Program-made: the position numbers and the translations under genes
Source of the DNA: Vibrio sp. STUT-A11
GTDB taxonomy: Bacteria; Pseudomonadota; Gammaproteobacteria; Enterobacterales; Vibrionaceae
Assembly: GCF_026000435.1 (NCBI RefSeq)
Contig: NZ_AP026763.1
Coordinates: forward strand, 3,286,001 to 3,350,000
Direction of reading: 5' to 3'
DNA length: 64,000 nucleotides
Part shown: positions 39,420 to 47,939 of the stretch, in pieces
Layout: each line of letters starts with the position of its first letter
How positions within the stretch are numbered: position 1 is the first letter of the stretch
Notes under the pieces: generated by a model
What the model saw: only the letters and a program-made list of their open reading frames with translations
The model's database searches: none
What the model was told of the DNA's origin: nothing

Positions 39420-40367
39420 TTGAGTCAGTCTTTACGTATTGTCTTTGCAGGTACTCCGGATTTCGCCGCCCGTCACTTGGCGGCGTTGTTGTCTTCGGAG
39501 CATGAAGTCATCGCGGTTTACACAAACCCAGATCGTCCAGCGGGTCGTGGCAAGAAATTGGCTGCGCCACCGGTAAAACAACTGGCGCTGGAACACAATA
39601 TCCCGGTTTACCAGCCTGAAAGCTTTAAGTCCGACGAAGCGAAACAAGAACTAGCCGATCTGAACGCCGACCTAATGGTTGTCGTGGCGTACGGTATGCT
39701 ACTGCCACAAGCGGTTCTTGATACCCCTAAACTGGGTTGTATCAACGTACATGGTTCTATCCTACCTCGTTGGCGTGGTGCGGCACCAATCCAACGCTCA
39801 ATCTGGGCAGGTGATGCAGAAACTGGCGTAACCATCATGCAGATGGATATTGGCCTGGATACGGGTGATATGCTGAAGATTGCAACTCTGCCAATCGAAG
39901 CGACGGATACCAGCGCATCTATGTATGAAAAGCTTGCCGACCTTGGCCCGCAAGCCCTGATTGATTGTCTGGCAGATATCGCTGCAGATAAAGCTGTGCC
40001 AGTTAAGCAAGATGATGAGCTCGCAAACTACGCGAAAAAGCTCAGCAAAGAAGAAGCTCGCATCAACTGGAGCGACGATGCCGCACACATTGAGCGTTGC
40101 GTGCGTGCATTCAATCCTTGGCCTATGAGCCATTTTTCAGCGGCTGAAAACAGCATCAAGGTTTGGCAAAGCCGAGTAGCAGAGCAAACCAGCGATAAGC
40201 CAGCAGGCACGATTGTGCAAGCAGACAAAACCGGTATCTATGTTACGACAGGCAATGGCGTATTAGTTCTGGAGCAATTACAGGTTCCGGGTAAAAAAGC
40301 CATGCCAGTTCAAGACATTCTGAACTCGCGTGCATCTTGGTTTGAAGTTGGCACCCAGCTGATTTAA
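39420..40367 (+). CDS. fmt: Methionyl-tRNA formyltransferase
   Basis: 315 residues, the same as E. coli. Formylates initiator Met-tRNA with 10-formyl-THF. Start is TTG (MSQSLRIVFAGTPDF), with GAAGGAAG upstream. The catalytic region is INVHGSILPRWRGAAPIQRSI with the Asn-His pair, then MDIGLDTGDML with the catalytic Asp; the C-terminal OB-like domain binds tRNA. The rare TTG start is seen and may keep expression low. Confidence 0.97.
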   Translation: MSQSLRIVFAGTPDFAARHLAALLSSEHEVIAVYTNPDRPAGRGKKLAAPPVKQLALEHNIPVYQPESFKSDEAKQELADLNADLMVVVAYGMLLPQAVLDTPKLGCINVHGSILPRWRGAAPIQRSIWAGDAETGVTIMQMDIGLDTGDMLKIATLPIEATDTSASMYEKLADLGPQALIDCLADIAADKAVPVKQDDELANYAKKLSKEEARINWSDDAAHIERCVRAFNPWPMSHFSAAENSIKVWQSRVAEQTSDKPAGTIVQADKTGIYVTTGNGVLVLEQLQVPGKKAMPVQDILNSRASWFEVGTQLI

Positions 40368-40410
40368 GCCATACTAGGGTGAGTTATTCCCCTAATAATA
40401 CGAACTTTTA

Positions 40411-40437
40411 GAGGGCAGAGATGCCCTCCTTTACTTT
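40411..40437 (+). terminator. Weak terminator-like hairpin between fmt and rsmB
   Basis: GAGGGCA-GAGA-TGCCCTC followed by CTTTACTTT; the short T run suggests partial termination or an mRNA structure. Confidence 0.5.
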
Positions 40438-40449
40438 AAGGTACTCATC

Positions 40450-41733
40450 ATGAATGTTCGCGCTGCGGCTGCCAACGTCTTGTATCTTGTCGTCGACAAG
40501 GGCCATTCTCTTTCTAGCGCTCTACCAGCGGCTCAACAAACCATCCGACCTCGTGATCACGCGCTTTTGCAAGAGATCTGCTACGGAGCACTTCGCTACT
40601 TACCTCGCCTTGAAACCATTTCAAGCCAGCTAATGGATAAGCCTCTGAAAGGCAAACAACGTGTGTTCCATCACCTGATCCTGGTTGGTATTTATCAACT
40701 GAGCTTTATGCGTATTCCTGCGCACGCAGCGGTTGGTGAAACGGTTGAAGGCACCAAAGATCTCAAAGGCCCTCGTCTGCGTGGCCTGATCAATGCCGTC
40801 TTGCGTAATTACCAACGCAATCAGGAAGAGCTTGACGAGATTGCCGTCAGCCACAACGCTGGCAAATATGGTCACCCGAGCTGGTTACTCAAGCTGCTGC
40901 AAGACGCTTATCCGCAGCAATGGGAAAGTATTGTCGAAGCCAATAATCAAAAGGCACCGATGTGGCTGCGAGTAAACCACCAGCACCATACTCGTGATGA
41001 ATATCTGGCACTACTCAAAAATGAAAACATTGAGGCCACGCCGCACACAGAGGCGATGGACGCGCTAAAATTGGCTGCGCCATGCGATGTGACCAAGTTG
41101 CCTGGGTTTGAGAAAGGTTGGGTATCGGTACAAGATGCTGCCGCTCAACTTTCAATTAATTACCTCAAGCCAAAAGATGGTGAGTTGATTCTGGATTGCT
41201 GCGCAGCACCAGGTGGCAAAACCGCACATATTCTTGAGCGTACATCCGGCAGTGAAGTGGTCGCGATTGACTGTGACGACACTCGCCTGAAACGCGTACA
41301 TGAAAACCTGAAGCGTCTCAATCTTCAGGCAAAAGTGGTTTGCGGTGATGCACGTAATCCTAAAGAATGGTGGCAAGGTGAACAGTTTGATCGCATCTTG
41401 CTGGACGCGCCGTGTTCTGCGACGGGCGTCATCCGCCGTCATCCAGATATCAAATGGCTACGCCGAGCCGACGATATTGCGGCATTAGCCGAGCTGCAAA
41501 GCGAAATTTTCGATGCGATGTGGACACAGCTAAAACCAGGCGGCACAATGGTTTATGCAACTTGTTCAATCACTCCACAAGAAAACGTAGAGCAAGTGAA
41601 AGCATTCTTAGCTCGCACCGCTGATGCGAAATTGCTGGATTCTGACCCTGAACACCCTGGTCGTCAAATTCTACCAGGTGAAGAAGATATGGATGGATTC
41701 TACTACGCTGTGCTGACTAAAACACACGCGTGA
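40450..41733 (+). CDS. rsmB: 16S rRNA m5C967 methyltransferase RsmB
   Basis: 427 residues. The N-terminal NusB-like domain (about 1-140) starts MNVRAAAANVLYLVVDKGHSLSSALP. The AdoMet-binding motif is LDCCAAPGGKTAHILE near 250, motif IV is LLDAPCSATGVIRRHPDIKW with one catalytic Cys, and motif VI is YATCSITPQENVEQV with the second Cys, as in RsmB/Sun. Gene order def-fmt-rsmB-trkA is that of E. coli. Confidence 0.96.
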   Translation: MNVRAAAANVLYLVVDKGHSLSSALPAAQQTIRPRDHALLQEICYGALRYLPRLETISSQLMDKPLKGKQRVFHHLILVGIYQLSFMRIPAHAAVGETVEGTKDLKGPRLRGLINAVLRNYQRNQEELDEIAVSHNAGKYGHPSWLLKLLQDAYPQQWESIVEANNQKAPMWLRVNHQHHTRDEYLALLKNENIEATPHTEAMDALKLAAPCDVTKLPGFEKGWVSVQDAAAQLSINYLKPKDGELILDCCAAPGGKTAHILERTSGSEVVAIDCDDTRLKRVHENLKRLNLQAKVVCGDARNPKEWWQGEQFDRILLDAPCSATGVIRRHPDIKWLRRADDIAALAELQSEIFDAMWTQLKPGGTMVYATCSITPQENVEQVKAFLARTADAKLLDSDPEHPGRQILPGEEDMDGFYYAVLTKTHA

Positions 41734-41748
41734 CAGCAGGCTAAATAG

Positions 41749-41776
41749 GGCGATTGGAGTCATTCAATCGCCTTTT
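41749..41776 (+). terminator. Terminator between rsmB and trkA
   Basis: GGCGATTG-GAGTCATT-CAATCGCC with TTTTT; it separates rsmB from the trk genes, so trkA probably has partial readthrough or a promoter further upstream. Confidence 0.75.
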
Positions 41777-41796
41777 TCAGATAACGAGAAAAGAGT

Positions 41797-43173
41797 ATGA
41801 AGATCATTATTCTTGGTGCTGGTCAGGTTGGCGGCACACTGGCAGAAAACCTGGTTGGTGAGAACAACGACATCACCATCGTCGATAACAATTCTGACCG
41901 ACTGCGTGAACTACAGGACAAATATGACCTGCGTGTGGTCAATGGCCATGCGAGTCACCCAGATGTACTCCACGAAGCAGGCGCGCAAGATGCCGACATG
42001 CTGGTTGCAGTAACCAACACTGACGAAACCAATATGGCAGCATGTCAGGTAGCCTTCACTCTGTTTAACACACCTAACCGTGTTGCACGTATCCGTTCGC
42101 CAGAGTATCTGGCAGAAAAAGAAGCCCTATTTAAGTCTGGTGCGATCCCTGTCGATCACCTAATTGCTCCAGAAGAGCTGGTAACCAGCTATATCGAACG
42201 TCTGATCCAATACCCTGGCGCACTACAGGTAGTCAGCTTCGCAGAGCAGAAAGTCAGCCTGGTTGCCGTAAAAGCCTACTATGGCGGTCCTTTGGTGGGT
42301 AACGCACTCTCAGCGCTACGAGAGCACATGCCTCATATCGACACCCGAGTTGCGGCAATCTTCCGTCAGGGTCGTCCGATTCGTCCGCAAGGCACGACTA
42401 TCATAGAAGCTGATGATGAGGTGTTCTTTGTCGCGGCAAGTAATCATATTCGCTCGGTAATGAGTGAGCTGCAGCGTCTAGAGAAGCCTTACCGCCGCAT
42501 TATGATTGTTGGTGGTGGTAACATCGGCGCAAGCTTAGCCAAACGCTTAGAGCAGACCTACAGCGTGAAATTAATCGAGCGAAACTACCAACGTGCTGAA
42601 CAACTGTCTGAGCAGCTCGGTAACACCATCGTCTTCTGTGGTGATGCTGCAGACCAAGAGCTGTTAACCGAAGAAAACATCGATCAGGTCGACGTGTTCA
42701 TTGCGCTGACCAACGAAGATGAAACCAACATCATGTCCGCGATGCTGGCAAAACGCATGGGTGCAAAGAAGGTAATGGTGCTGATTCAGCGTGGTGCCTA
42801 TGTCGATCTAGTACAAGGCGGCGTGATTGATGTGGCCATTTCGCCTCAGCAAGCCACCATTTCCGCGCTTTTAACCCACGTTCGCCGTGCCGATATTGTT
42901 AACGTATCTTCTCTACGCCGCGGTGCAGCCGAAGCGATCGAAGCCATTGCCCACGGTGATGAAAGCACCTCTAAAGTGGTGGGTCGCGCCATTGGTGATA
43001 TTAAACTTCCACCCGGAACTACCATCGGGGCCATTGTTCGTGGTGAAGAAGTACTGATCGCTCACGACCGGACTATCATCGAACAAGATGACCATGTGGT
43101 GATGTTCCTAGTCGACAAAAAATACGTACCAGACGTCGAAGCTCTGTTCCAGCCGAGCCCATTTTTCCTCTAG
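41797..43173 (+). CDS. trkA: Trk potassium uptake NAD-binding regulator TrkA
   Basis: 458 residues, cytoplasmic gating subunit of the Trk K+ channel. Two RCK halves each have a Rossmann NAD motif: GAGQVGGTLAENLVGE (residues 7-22) and GGGNIGASLAKRLE (near 241), each followed by a TrkA-C domain. It is followed after 9 bases by trkH, the pore it regulates. Confidence 0.97.
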   Translation: MKIIILGAGQVGGTLAENLVGENNDITIVDNNSDRLRELQDKYDLRVVNGHASHPDVLHEAGAQDADMLVAVTNTDETNMAACQVAFTLFNTPNRVARIRSPEYLAEKEALFKSGAIPVDHLIAPEELVTSYIERLIQYPGALQVVSFAEQKVSLVAVKAYYGGPLVGNALSALREHMPHIDTRVAAIFRQGRPIRPQGTTIIEADDEVFFVAASNHIRSVMSELQRLEKPYRRIMIVGGGNIGASLAKRLEQTYSVKLIERNYQRAEQLSEQLGNTIVFCGDAADQELLTEENIDQVDVFIALTNEDETNIMSAMLAKRMGAKKVMVLIQRGAYVDLVQGGVIDVAISPQQATISALLTHVRRADIVNVSSLRRGAAEAIEAIAHGDESTSKVVGRAIGDIKLPPGTTIGAIVRGEEVLIAHDRTIIEQDDHVVMFLVDKKYVPDVEALFQPSPFFL

Positions 43174-43182
43174 GACTCTCTT

Positions 43183-44628
43183 ATGGTCAACTTACGTCCC
43201 GTACTGTTTGTTATCGGGCTGGTTTTATCTAAACTGGCCCTTTTCATGTACGTGCCTACTTTGGTCGCTTTCTTCACCGGTACGGGCGGATTTCTCGACT
43301 TCGCCCAAGCCGTGGTGATTACGCACCTGGCTGCGTTTATCTGCCTGAGTATTGGTCGAACGGCTAAATTCAAACTCAGTGTGCGCGACATGTTCCTCAT
43401 CACCAGCTTAGTCTGGACTATCGCCAGTGCTTTCGCGGCGTTGCCGTTCGTCTTCATTAACCACATCAGCTTTACCGATGCCTATTTCGAAACCATGTCG
43501 GGGATCACCACCACAGGTTCGACGGTTCTGAGCGGTCTGGATGACATGGCTCCAAGCATCTTATTGTGGCGTTCCATCCTACAGTGGCTTGGTGGCGTCG
43601 GCTTCATCGTCATGGCAGTAGCGGTTCTGCCAATGCTTAACGTCGGTGGTATGAAGCTGTTCCAAACGGAATCTTCTGACTGGTCAGATAAAAGTAGCCC
43701 AAGGGCTAAGACCGTGGCCAAAAACATCGTGCTGGTTTATCTGATCTTAACCGGGCTGTGTATCGGCGGGTATATACTGACAGGCATGGGAATCTTTGAG
43801 GCAATCAACCACGCGTTCACTACTTTGTCGACGGGCGGTTACTCAACTTCGGATGGCTCAATGAATCACTTCTCTAACGGAGCACACTGGGTGGCGACGG
43901 CCTTTATGTTCCTGGGTGGGTTGCCTTTCTTGCTGTTCGTGGCGGCACTGAGAAAACGTCGAGTTGATATATTACTTAAAGATGCACAGGTTCGTGGCTT
44001 TGCTTACCTGTTCCTCTTCTCAAGCCTAGTGATTGCCTGCTGGTTAGTCATTCGCGATGGTTACACCATACTCGATGCTTTGCGAGTGTCGATGTTCAAT
44101 ATCGTGTCAGTCGTGACAACCACTGGTTTTGGCCTGGAAGACTTCACTGCGTGGGGGGCTCTGCCAACCACATTGTTTGCTTTCTTGATGATTGCAGGTG
44201 CTTGCTCGGGTTCAACATCAGGCGGGATAAAAATATTCCGCTTTCAGGTAGCAATGACGCTGCTGAACAAACAGATGATGAAACTGGTTCACCCCTCCGG
44301 TGTTTTTGTCCAACGCTATAACCAACGCCCCGTAAACGATGATATTGTGCGATCCGTGGTCGCTTTTGTGTTGATGTTCTTTATCACCATTATATTTATT
44401 GCTGGCTGCTTGAGTGCACTCGGCTTAGATCCTATCACTAGCATCTCCGGCTCAATTACCGCTGTCGCCAACGTTGGCCCTGGTATGGGCTCTGTGATTG
44501 GCCCGACTGGTAACTTTGCCCCATTACCAGACTCCGCAAAATGGCTATTAAGTTTTGGCATGTTAATGGGCCGTCTGGAAATTCTGACTATTCTTGTATT
44601 GTTCTTTCCAGCCTTCTGGCGTCGTTAA
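43183..44628 (+). CDS. trkH: Trk potassium channel subunit TrkH
   Basis: 481-residue inner-membrane K+ uptake protein with eight main transmembrane segments and four P-loop/selectivity segments: ETMSGITTTGSTVL, FTTLSTGGYSTSDG, NIVSVVTTTGFGLED and AVANVGPGMGSVIG, whose central glycines line the filter. E. coli TrkH is 483 residues. Coupled with trkA upstream; a DUF3157 gene follows after 25 bases. Confidence 0.97.
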   Translation: MVNLRPVLFVIGLVLSKLALFMYVPTLVAFFTGTGGFLDFAQAVVITHLAAFICLSIGRTAKFKLSVRDMFLITSLVWTIASAFAALPFVFINHISFTDAYFETMSGITTTGSTVLSGLDDMAPSILLWRSILQWLGGVGFIVMAVAVLPMLNVGGMKLFQTESSDWSDKSSPRAKTVAKNIVLVYLILTGLCIGGYILTGMGIFEAINHAFTTLSTGGYSTSDGSMNHFSNGAHWVATAFMFLGGLPFLLFVAALRKRRVDILLKDAQVRGFAYLFLFSSLVIACWLVIRDGYTILDALRVSMFNIVSVVTTTGFGLEDFTAWGALPTTLFAFLMIAGACSGSTSGGIKIFRFQVAMTLLNKQMMKLVHPSGVFVQRYNQRPVNDDIVRSVVAFVLMFFITIIFIAGCLSALGLDPITSISGSITAVANVGPGMGSVIGPTGNFAPLPDSAKWLLSFGMLMGRLEILTILVLFFPAFWRR

Positions 44629-44653
44629 CGGCAATGAAATAAAAGGTACAACA

Positions 44654-45247
44654 ATGAAAACTTGGATTACTTTGGCTACTCTGCTGGCCACATCATCGGT
44701 CTATGCTGCCGAAATAGTAACGTTAGCCGATGGAAGAAGTGTAAAGTTAAATGATGACTTTACTTGGGAGTATGTGGTTGAGAACACTGCACCCGAAGCC
44801 ACTGCAGCGTCAGCAACCAAAACGGTCACCGCGGCGACTGAACCTGTTGCCGTTCCAGCAATAGCAACCATTCCTGTCGTCTCGAAAACCGTGGGCACGA
44901 CGGTTACCGTCAATGCAAAAAAACCAACCATGCAGCTATCAGATTCAGGTGTAGATATATTGATTGGCTCTGCAAGTTACCAAGGCGGCGAACTGGTCTT
45001 TCCTACTTCGATCACTAACCAAAGCTCGCAGTCAGTAATTCAGATTGAGGTCGAAGTTGAGGTGTTCGATATGTCCGGAAAAGCGCTCGCAAAAGAAAAG
45101 GTCATTGTTTGGCAGTCGATCAAACGTATGGCAGATACTTACCTTCGCCCACAACAAGCTGAGCAAGGTAAAACCATCAAACTGGCAGTGCCACAATCGC
45201 AGCAATACCAGTTTTCGGCAAAAGTGGTTGAATTACAAACTCGCTAA
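44654..45247 (+). CDS. DUF3157 family exported protein
   Basis: 197 residues from the ATG at 44654; a longer frame begins inside trkH and is rejected. A signal peptide (MKTWITLATLLATSSVYAAE) precedes VTLADGRSVKLNDDFTWEYV, the start of DUF3157 proteins. Residues ~50-95 are a Thr/Ala/Val-rich linker. The C-terminal half resembles a beta-sandwich. It is 25 bases after trkH and may be cotranscribed. Function unknown. Confidence 0.82.
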   Translation: MKTWITLATLLATSSVYAAEIVTLADGRSVKLNDDFTWEYVVENTAPEATAASATKTVTAATEPVAVPAIATIPVVSKTVGTTVTVNAKKPTMQLSDSGVDILIGSASYQGGELVFPTSITNQSSQSVIQIEVEVEVFDMSGKALAKEKVIVWQSIKRMADTYLRPQQAEQGKTIKLAVPQSQQYQFSAKVVELQTR

Positions 45248-45257
45248 TACGCGCATA

Positions 45258-45298
45258 CGTTGTCGAGCTGATTTAGCCAAGCTTAGATCGGCTCGACA
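45258..45298. terminator. Inverted repeat between DUF3157 gene and trhA
   Basis: TTGTCGAGC (45259-45267) pairs with GCTCGACAA (45290-45298) across a 22-base loop that holds AAGCTT; its right arm overlaps the 3' end of trhA. It lacks a proper T run, so terminator function is uncertain. Confidence 0.45.
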
Positions 45299-45936
45299 AA
45301 ATAGTAGATAGAGAAGAAGTGGCACACGCACCCAGCCAGAACAAAGCCGTGCCAAATCGCGTGATTAAATGGAATCCGCTTAGCGACGTAAAATATAACG
45401 CCAAGAGAATAGATCAAGCCACCTGCGGCTAGCAGCGTCAGACCACCGATATCCAGAGTGATAGCCAACTCATAAATCACAATCAGCGATAACCACCCCA
45501 TCGCCAGATAACTCGTCAAAGACAAATGCTTAAAGCGATGAATAAACGCGACTTTCATGATGATGCCAAGCAAAGCAATACTCCAAATCACGATCATCAA
45601 ACCAATCGCGAGAGGTGTACGTAAGCTCACCAATAAAAATGGCGTGTAGCTACCCGCTATCAATAAGTAGATCGCGCAATGGTCAAACGTTTTCAGCCAG
45701 CGTTTGGCATTCGGGTGCGGAATGGCATGGTACAGCGTTGACGCGAGAAACAGCACAATAATACTTGAGCCATAGATCGCCATGCTGGTTATGGTCAGGG
45801 TATCTGCTTGCTGATCTAATGCTCTTACTAGCAGCACAATCAGCCCTACAATACCTAGAACCATCCCGAGGCCATGGGTGAGAGAATTGGCAAATTCTTC
45901 ACTCTGACTGTATTCAGGTTTCTGTGGTGATGACAT
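45283..45936 (-). CDS. trhA: Hemolysin III family / TrhA membrane protein
   Basis: 217 residues from the ATG at 45936. Seven transmembrane helices of the PAQR fold; signatures are ANSLTHGLGMVLGIVG, STLYHAIPHPNAKRW with the metal-binding His, DHCAIYLLIAGSYTPF, and the late FNHAIWHGFVLAGCVCHFFS with the second His pair. E. coli TrhA affects membrane energetics and lipid homeostasis; 'hemolysin' is a historic name. Alternative start at 45963 is less likely. Confidence 0.9.
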   Translation of the reverse strand: MSSPQKPEYSQSEEFANSLTHGLGMVLGIVGLIVLLVRALDQQADTLTITSMAIYGSSIIVLFLASTLYHAIPHPNAKRWLKTFDHCAIYLLIAGSYTPFLLVSLRTPLAIGLMIVIWSIALLGIIMKVAFIHRFKHLSLTSYLAMGWLSLIVIYELAITLDIGGLTLLAAGGLIYSLGVIFYVAKRIPFNHAIWHGFVLAGCVCHFFSIYYFVEPI

Positions 45937-46002
45937 CGAAGTACCTATACTAGAGCGTGTCAATTCACTCTAGTATGGCACATTAAGCGTACACGTGTAA
46001 GC

Positions 46003-46815
46003 TTAAACTTCGGAATCGTGAATGGCGGTGGTTTGGTCGAGGTAATTAAGGACAATCTCTCCCACTTCTTCAGGGCTGGTCGTCACCGGAATCGTCAGTT
46101 CTCGGTTAAGCTTACCACTGCCAAGCAGGCTCGCCAGCATGCCACCAGCGCCACTTCGCGTTCGGTCTATTTCAAACCATAACTTCAGATCTTCCTCACT
46201 ACGATGAGCCACAAACTCCAACTCACGCCATACACCATGGTAAGGCCCGTCGGTGGGTACCATTTCAAATTCCTGAACAAATGGTAAGTCGAAGCCATTG
46301 ACCTCTTCACACTCCACCTGGCGAATACGTAATCCTTGCGCTTCAAATGCGGATAAAATGGCGTCCATCAGTGGATCAGGTCGAATGGTAAGCGTGTCTT
46401 TATCGGTCGGATCGAGTGAGGCGGCAACGTCCAGTCCCGTTTCCAACCATACTTTCGCGTCACCAATCGTAACGGGAGTATTCCAGGGAACATCAAGCTT
46501 CACATCAAAGGTGCGCTCTTCTGCGGAATGAATGACAAACGAGTAAGGGAGGCGCCACTCAGTCAGGACATGAGTCTGCGGCACTCGACGCATGTTATGC
46601 CCTTCTCGAGAGCCTCGGTCATCAGGTGCCTCTGCTATATAACGACAACAGAGCTTCATATCGATGTTATCGATCTTTTGTTCTGTCGCGCCACCGTAAA
46701 CATGGATTGACACATCCACACTCTGACCGGGGTATATCACATCCTGATTGAGGATCGAATCGACCTTAGCACTGCCGATACCAAAACTCGCAAGTGTCTT
46801 CTTTAAAAATGACAT
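46003..46815 (-). CDS. Spo0M-like sporulation-control family protein
   Basis: 270 residues from the ATG at 46815, placed by AGGAGG five bases upstream (GTG at 46821 abuts the SD). It begins MSFLKKTLASFGIGSAKVDSIL and shows the arrestin-like Spo0M pattern: an N-terminal beta-sandwich with PGQSVDVSIHVYGG and EWRLPYSFVI, then a second one from about 145. The protein is cytoplasmic, without a signal peptide. In Bacillus Spo0M affects sporulation; in non-sporulating vibrios the role is unknown. Confidence 0.85.
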   Translation of the reverse strand: MSFLKKTLASFGIGSAKVDSILNQDVIYPGQSVDVSIHVYGGATEQKIDNIDMKLCCRYIAEAPDDRGSREGHNMRRVPQTHVLTEWRLPYSFVIHSAEERTFDVKLDVPWNTPVTIGDAKVWLETGLDVAASLDPTDKDTLTIRPDPLMDAILSAFEAQGLRIRQVECEEVNGFDLPFVQEFEMVPTDGPYHGVWRELEFVAHRSEEDLKLWFEIDRTRSGAGGMLASLLGSGKLNRELTIPVTTSPEEVGEIVLNYLDQTTAIHDSEV

Positions 46816-47111
46816 ATGCACCTCCTTTGTCGAGATCTCATACTACTACTGCTGATCTGGGGATCAAAACAAATTTTTGCACTCATTCTCGGTTTAAAAT
46901 GACCAAATCGAAAAAATTCAATTGCTCAAGTATCGACCAATTATAACAAGAGTGCTAACCTATTAATTGATATGCATGCATATCGTTATTCCTGCTCACT
47001 AACTGGATTGGCGCGAGCCAAAAGAGCGAATCTTTAAGTAATTCAAGATGAGCTCATAGTGATTCAGGGCATTAGAACGGCAATGGATATGCCTGACAGT
47101 TAGGTAACTGA
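46816..47111. other. Intergenic region with a 16-bp perfect palindrome
   Basis: GATATGCATGCATATC at 46969-46984 is a perfect palindrome in an otherwise AT-rich stretch with no ORF. It lies 127 bases before a small ORF (47112-47279) and 154 bases upstream of the Spo0M-like gene, and could be an operator for either. Confidence 0.5.
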
Positions 47112-47279
47112 ATGCGCCCAACAACAGTCAGGTTCGCACACACCAATAGTAGTGCAATGCGCCGCCGCAGTGGCTTTGCTGCTGCACCTCAGGCACACCA
47201 AGTTGCGCCTGCTAAAACATTGGTTGAGAAAAAAGCGGTAACGTCGAAAACTCCGTCCAAAGTTAACAAAGCAGCTTAA
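47112..47279 (+). CDS. Possible small basic protein (55 residues)
   Basis: MRPTTVRFAHTNSSAM at the start and KTPSKVNKAA at the end; 55 residues, very rich in Ala, Lys, Arg, Ser and Thr, with no acidic residue except one Glu. TTAGGTAA gives an SD-like AGGT 8 bases upstream, and a good terminator follows two bases after the stop (47282-47307), which makes a real short gene plausible. No family recognised. It could instead be a non-coding RNA ending at the same terminator. Confidence 0.5.
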   Translation: MRPTTVRFAHTNSSAMRRRSGFAAAPQAHQVAPAKTLVEKKAVTSKTPSKVNKAA

Positions 47280-47281
47280 TA

Positions 47282-47310
47282 AAAAGCGCGGCAACAGCTG
47301 CGCTTTTTCT
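47282..47310 (+). terminator. Terminator after the small basic ORF
   Basis: AAAAGCGC-GGCAACA-GCTGCGCTTTTTCTTTT: stem AAAAGCGC/GCGCTTTT followed by T run. Confidence 0.8.
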
Positions 47311-47389
47311 TTTCCTCTCATGCCTATTTGTATCCTCTCTACAATTTGATACCTTAAACAAAATACCTATAAAATTTGTGGAGAAAGAA

Positions 47390-47656
47390 ATGAAGTGTCA
47401 TCGTATCGAAGAACTGCTTGAGCTGATAGAGCCAGAGTGGCAAAAAGACCAAGACATGAATCTGGTGCAGTTTATTATCAAACTGTCTCAAGAAGCGGGT
47501 TATGAGGGCAACTTGGAAGATCTCACCGACGACGTTCTGATCTACCATTTGAAAATGCGTAACAGCAGTAAAGATGAAATGATCCCTGGATTGAAAAAAG
47601 ACCAGGAAGACGATTTCAAAACCGCGCTTTTACGCGCTCGCGGCGTCATCAAGTAA
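47390..47656 (+). CDS. yihD: YihD family protein (DUF1040)
   Basis: 88 residues from the ATG at 47390 (GGAGAAAG upstream; GTG at 47378 is rejected). Strongly like E. coli YihD, with DLTDDVLIYHLKMRNSSKDE, IPGLKKDQEDDFK and the C-terminal ALLRARGVIK. Small acidic cytoplasmic protein of unknown function. In E. coli it heads yihD-srkA-dsbA; here ccoG is inserted between yihD and srkA. Confidence 0.92.
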   Translation: MKCHRIEELLELIEPEWQKDQDMNLVQFIIKLSQEAGYEGNLEDLTDDVLIYHLKMRNSSKDEMIPGLKKDQEDDFKTALLRARGVIK

Positions 47657-47682
47657 TGTCTAGTACAGCCATAAATTTTCCT

Positions 47683-47708
47683 AAGCGACTCATCTGAGTC
47701 GCTTTTTT
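47683..47708 (+). terminator. Terminator after yihD
   Basis: AAGCGACTC-ATCT-GAGTCGCTTTTTT: a 9-bp perfect stem with T run. The rest of the gap up to ccoG is AT-rich with nothing else clear. Confidence 0.92.
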
Positions 47709-47939
47709 ATAGCGAAATGACAGTCGCCGAAGTGAGTGATAACTGTTCAGCCATTTATCAGGTTAACTGTACTGACTTTTGTTGTTAAACATTGACTACG
47801 TTAAAGAAAAGGAATTGTTATTGGTTGTATAATCACCGTTTATCAGTATTAACTAAAATAGTTAAAAATAGCAATGTCATCGAGCGACATCATCAGAAAT
47901 GACGCCGAACATTATAAAAAGCCTAAGAAGGATGAGTAC

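Noticed and set aside
44594..44653. Extended start of the DUF3157 gene overlapping trkH
   Set aside because: The signal peptide begins at the ATG at 44654; an upstream start would bury it.
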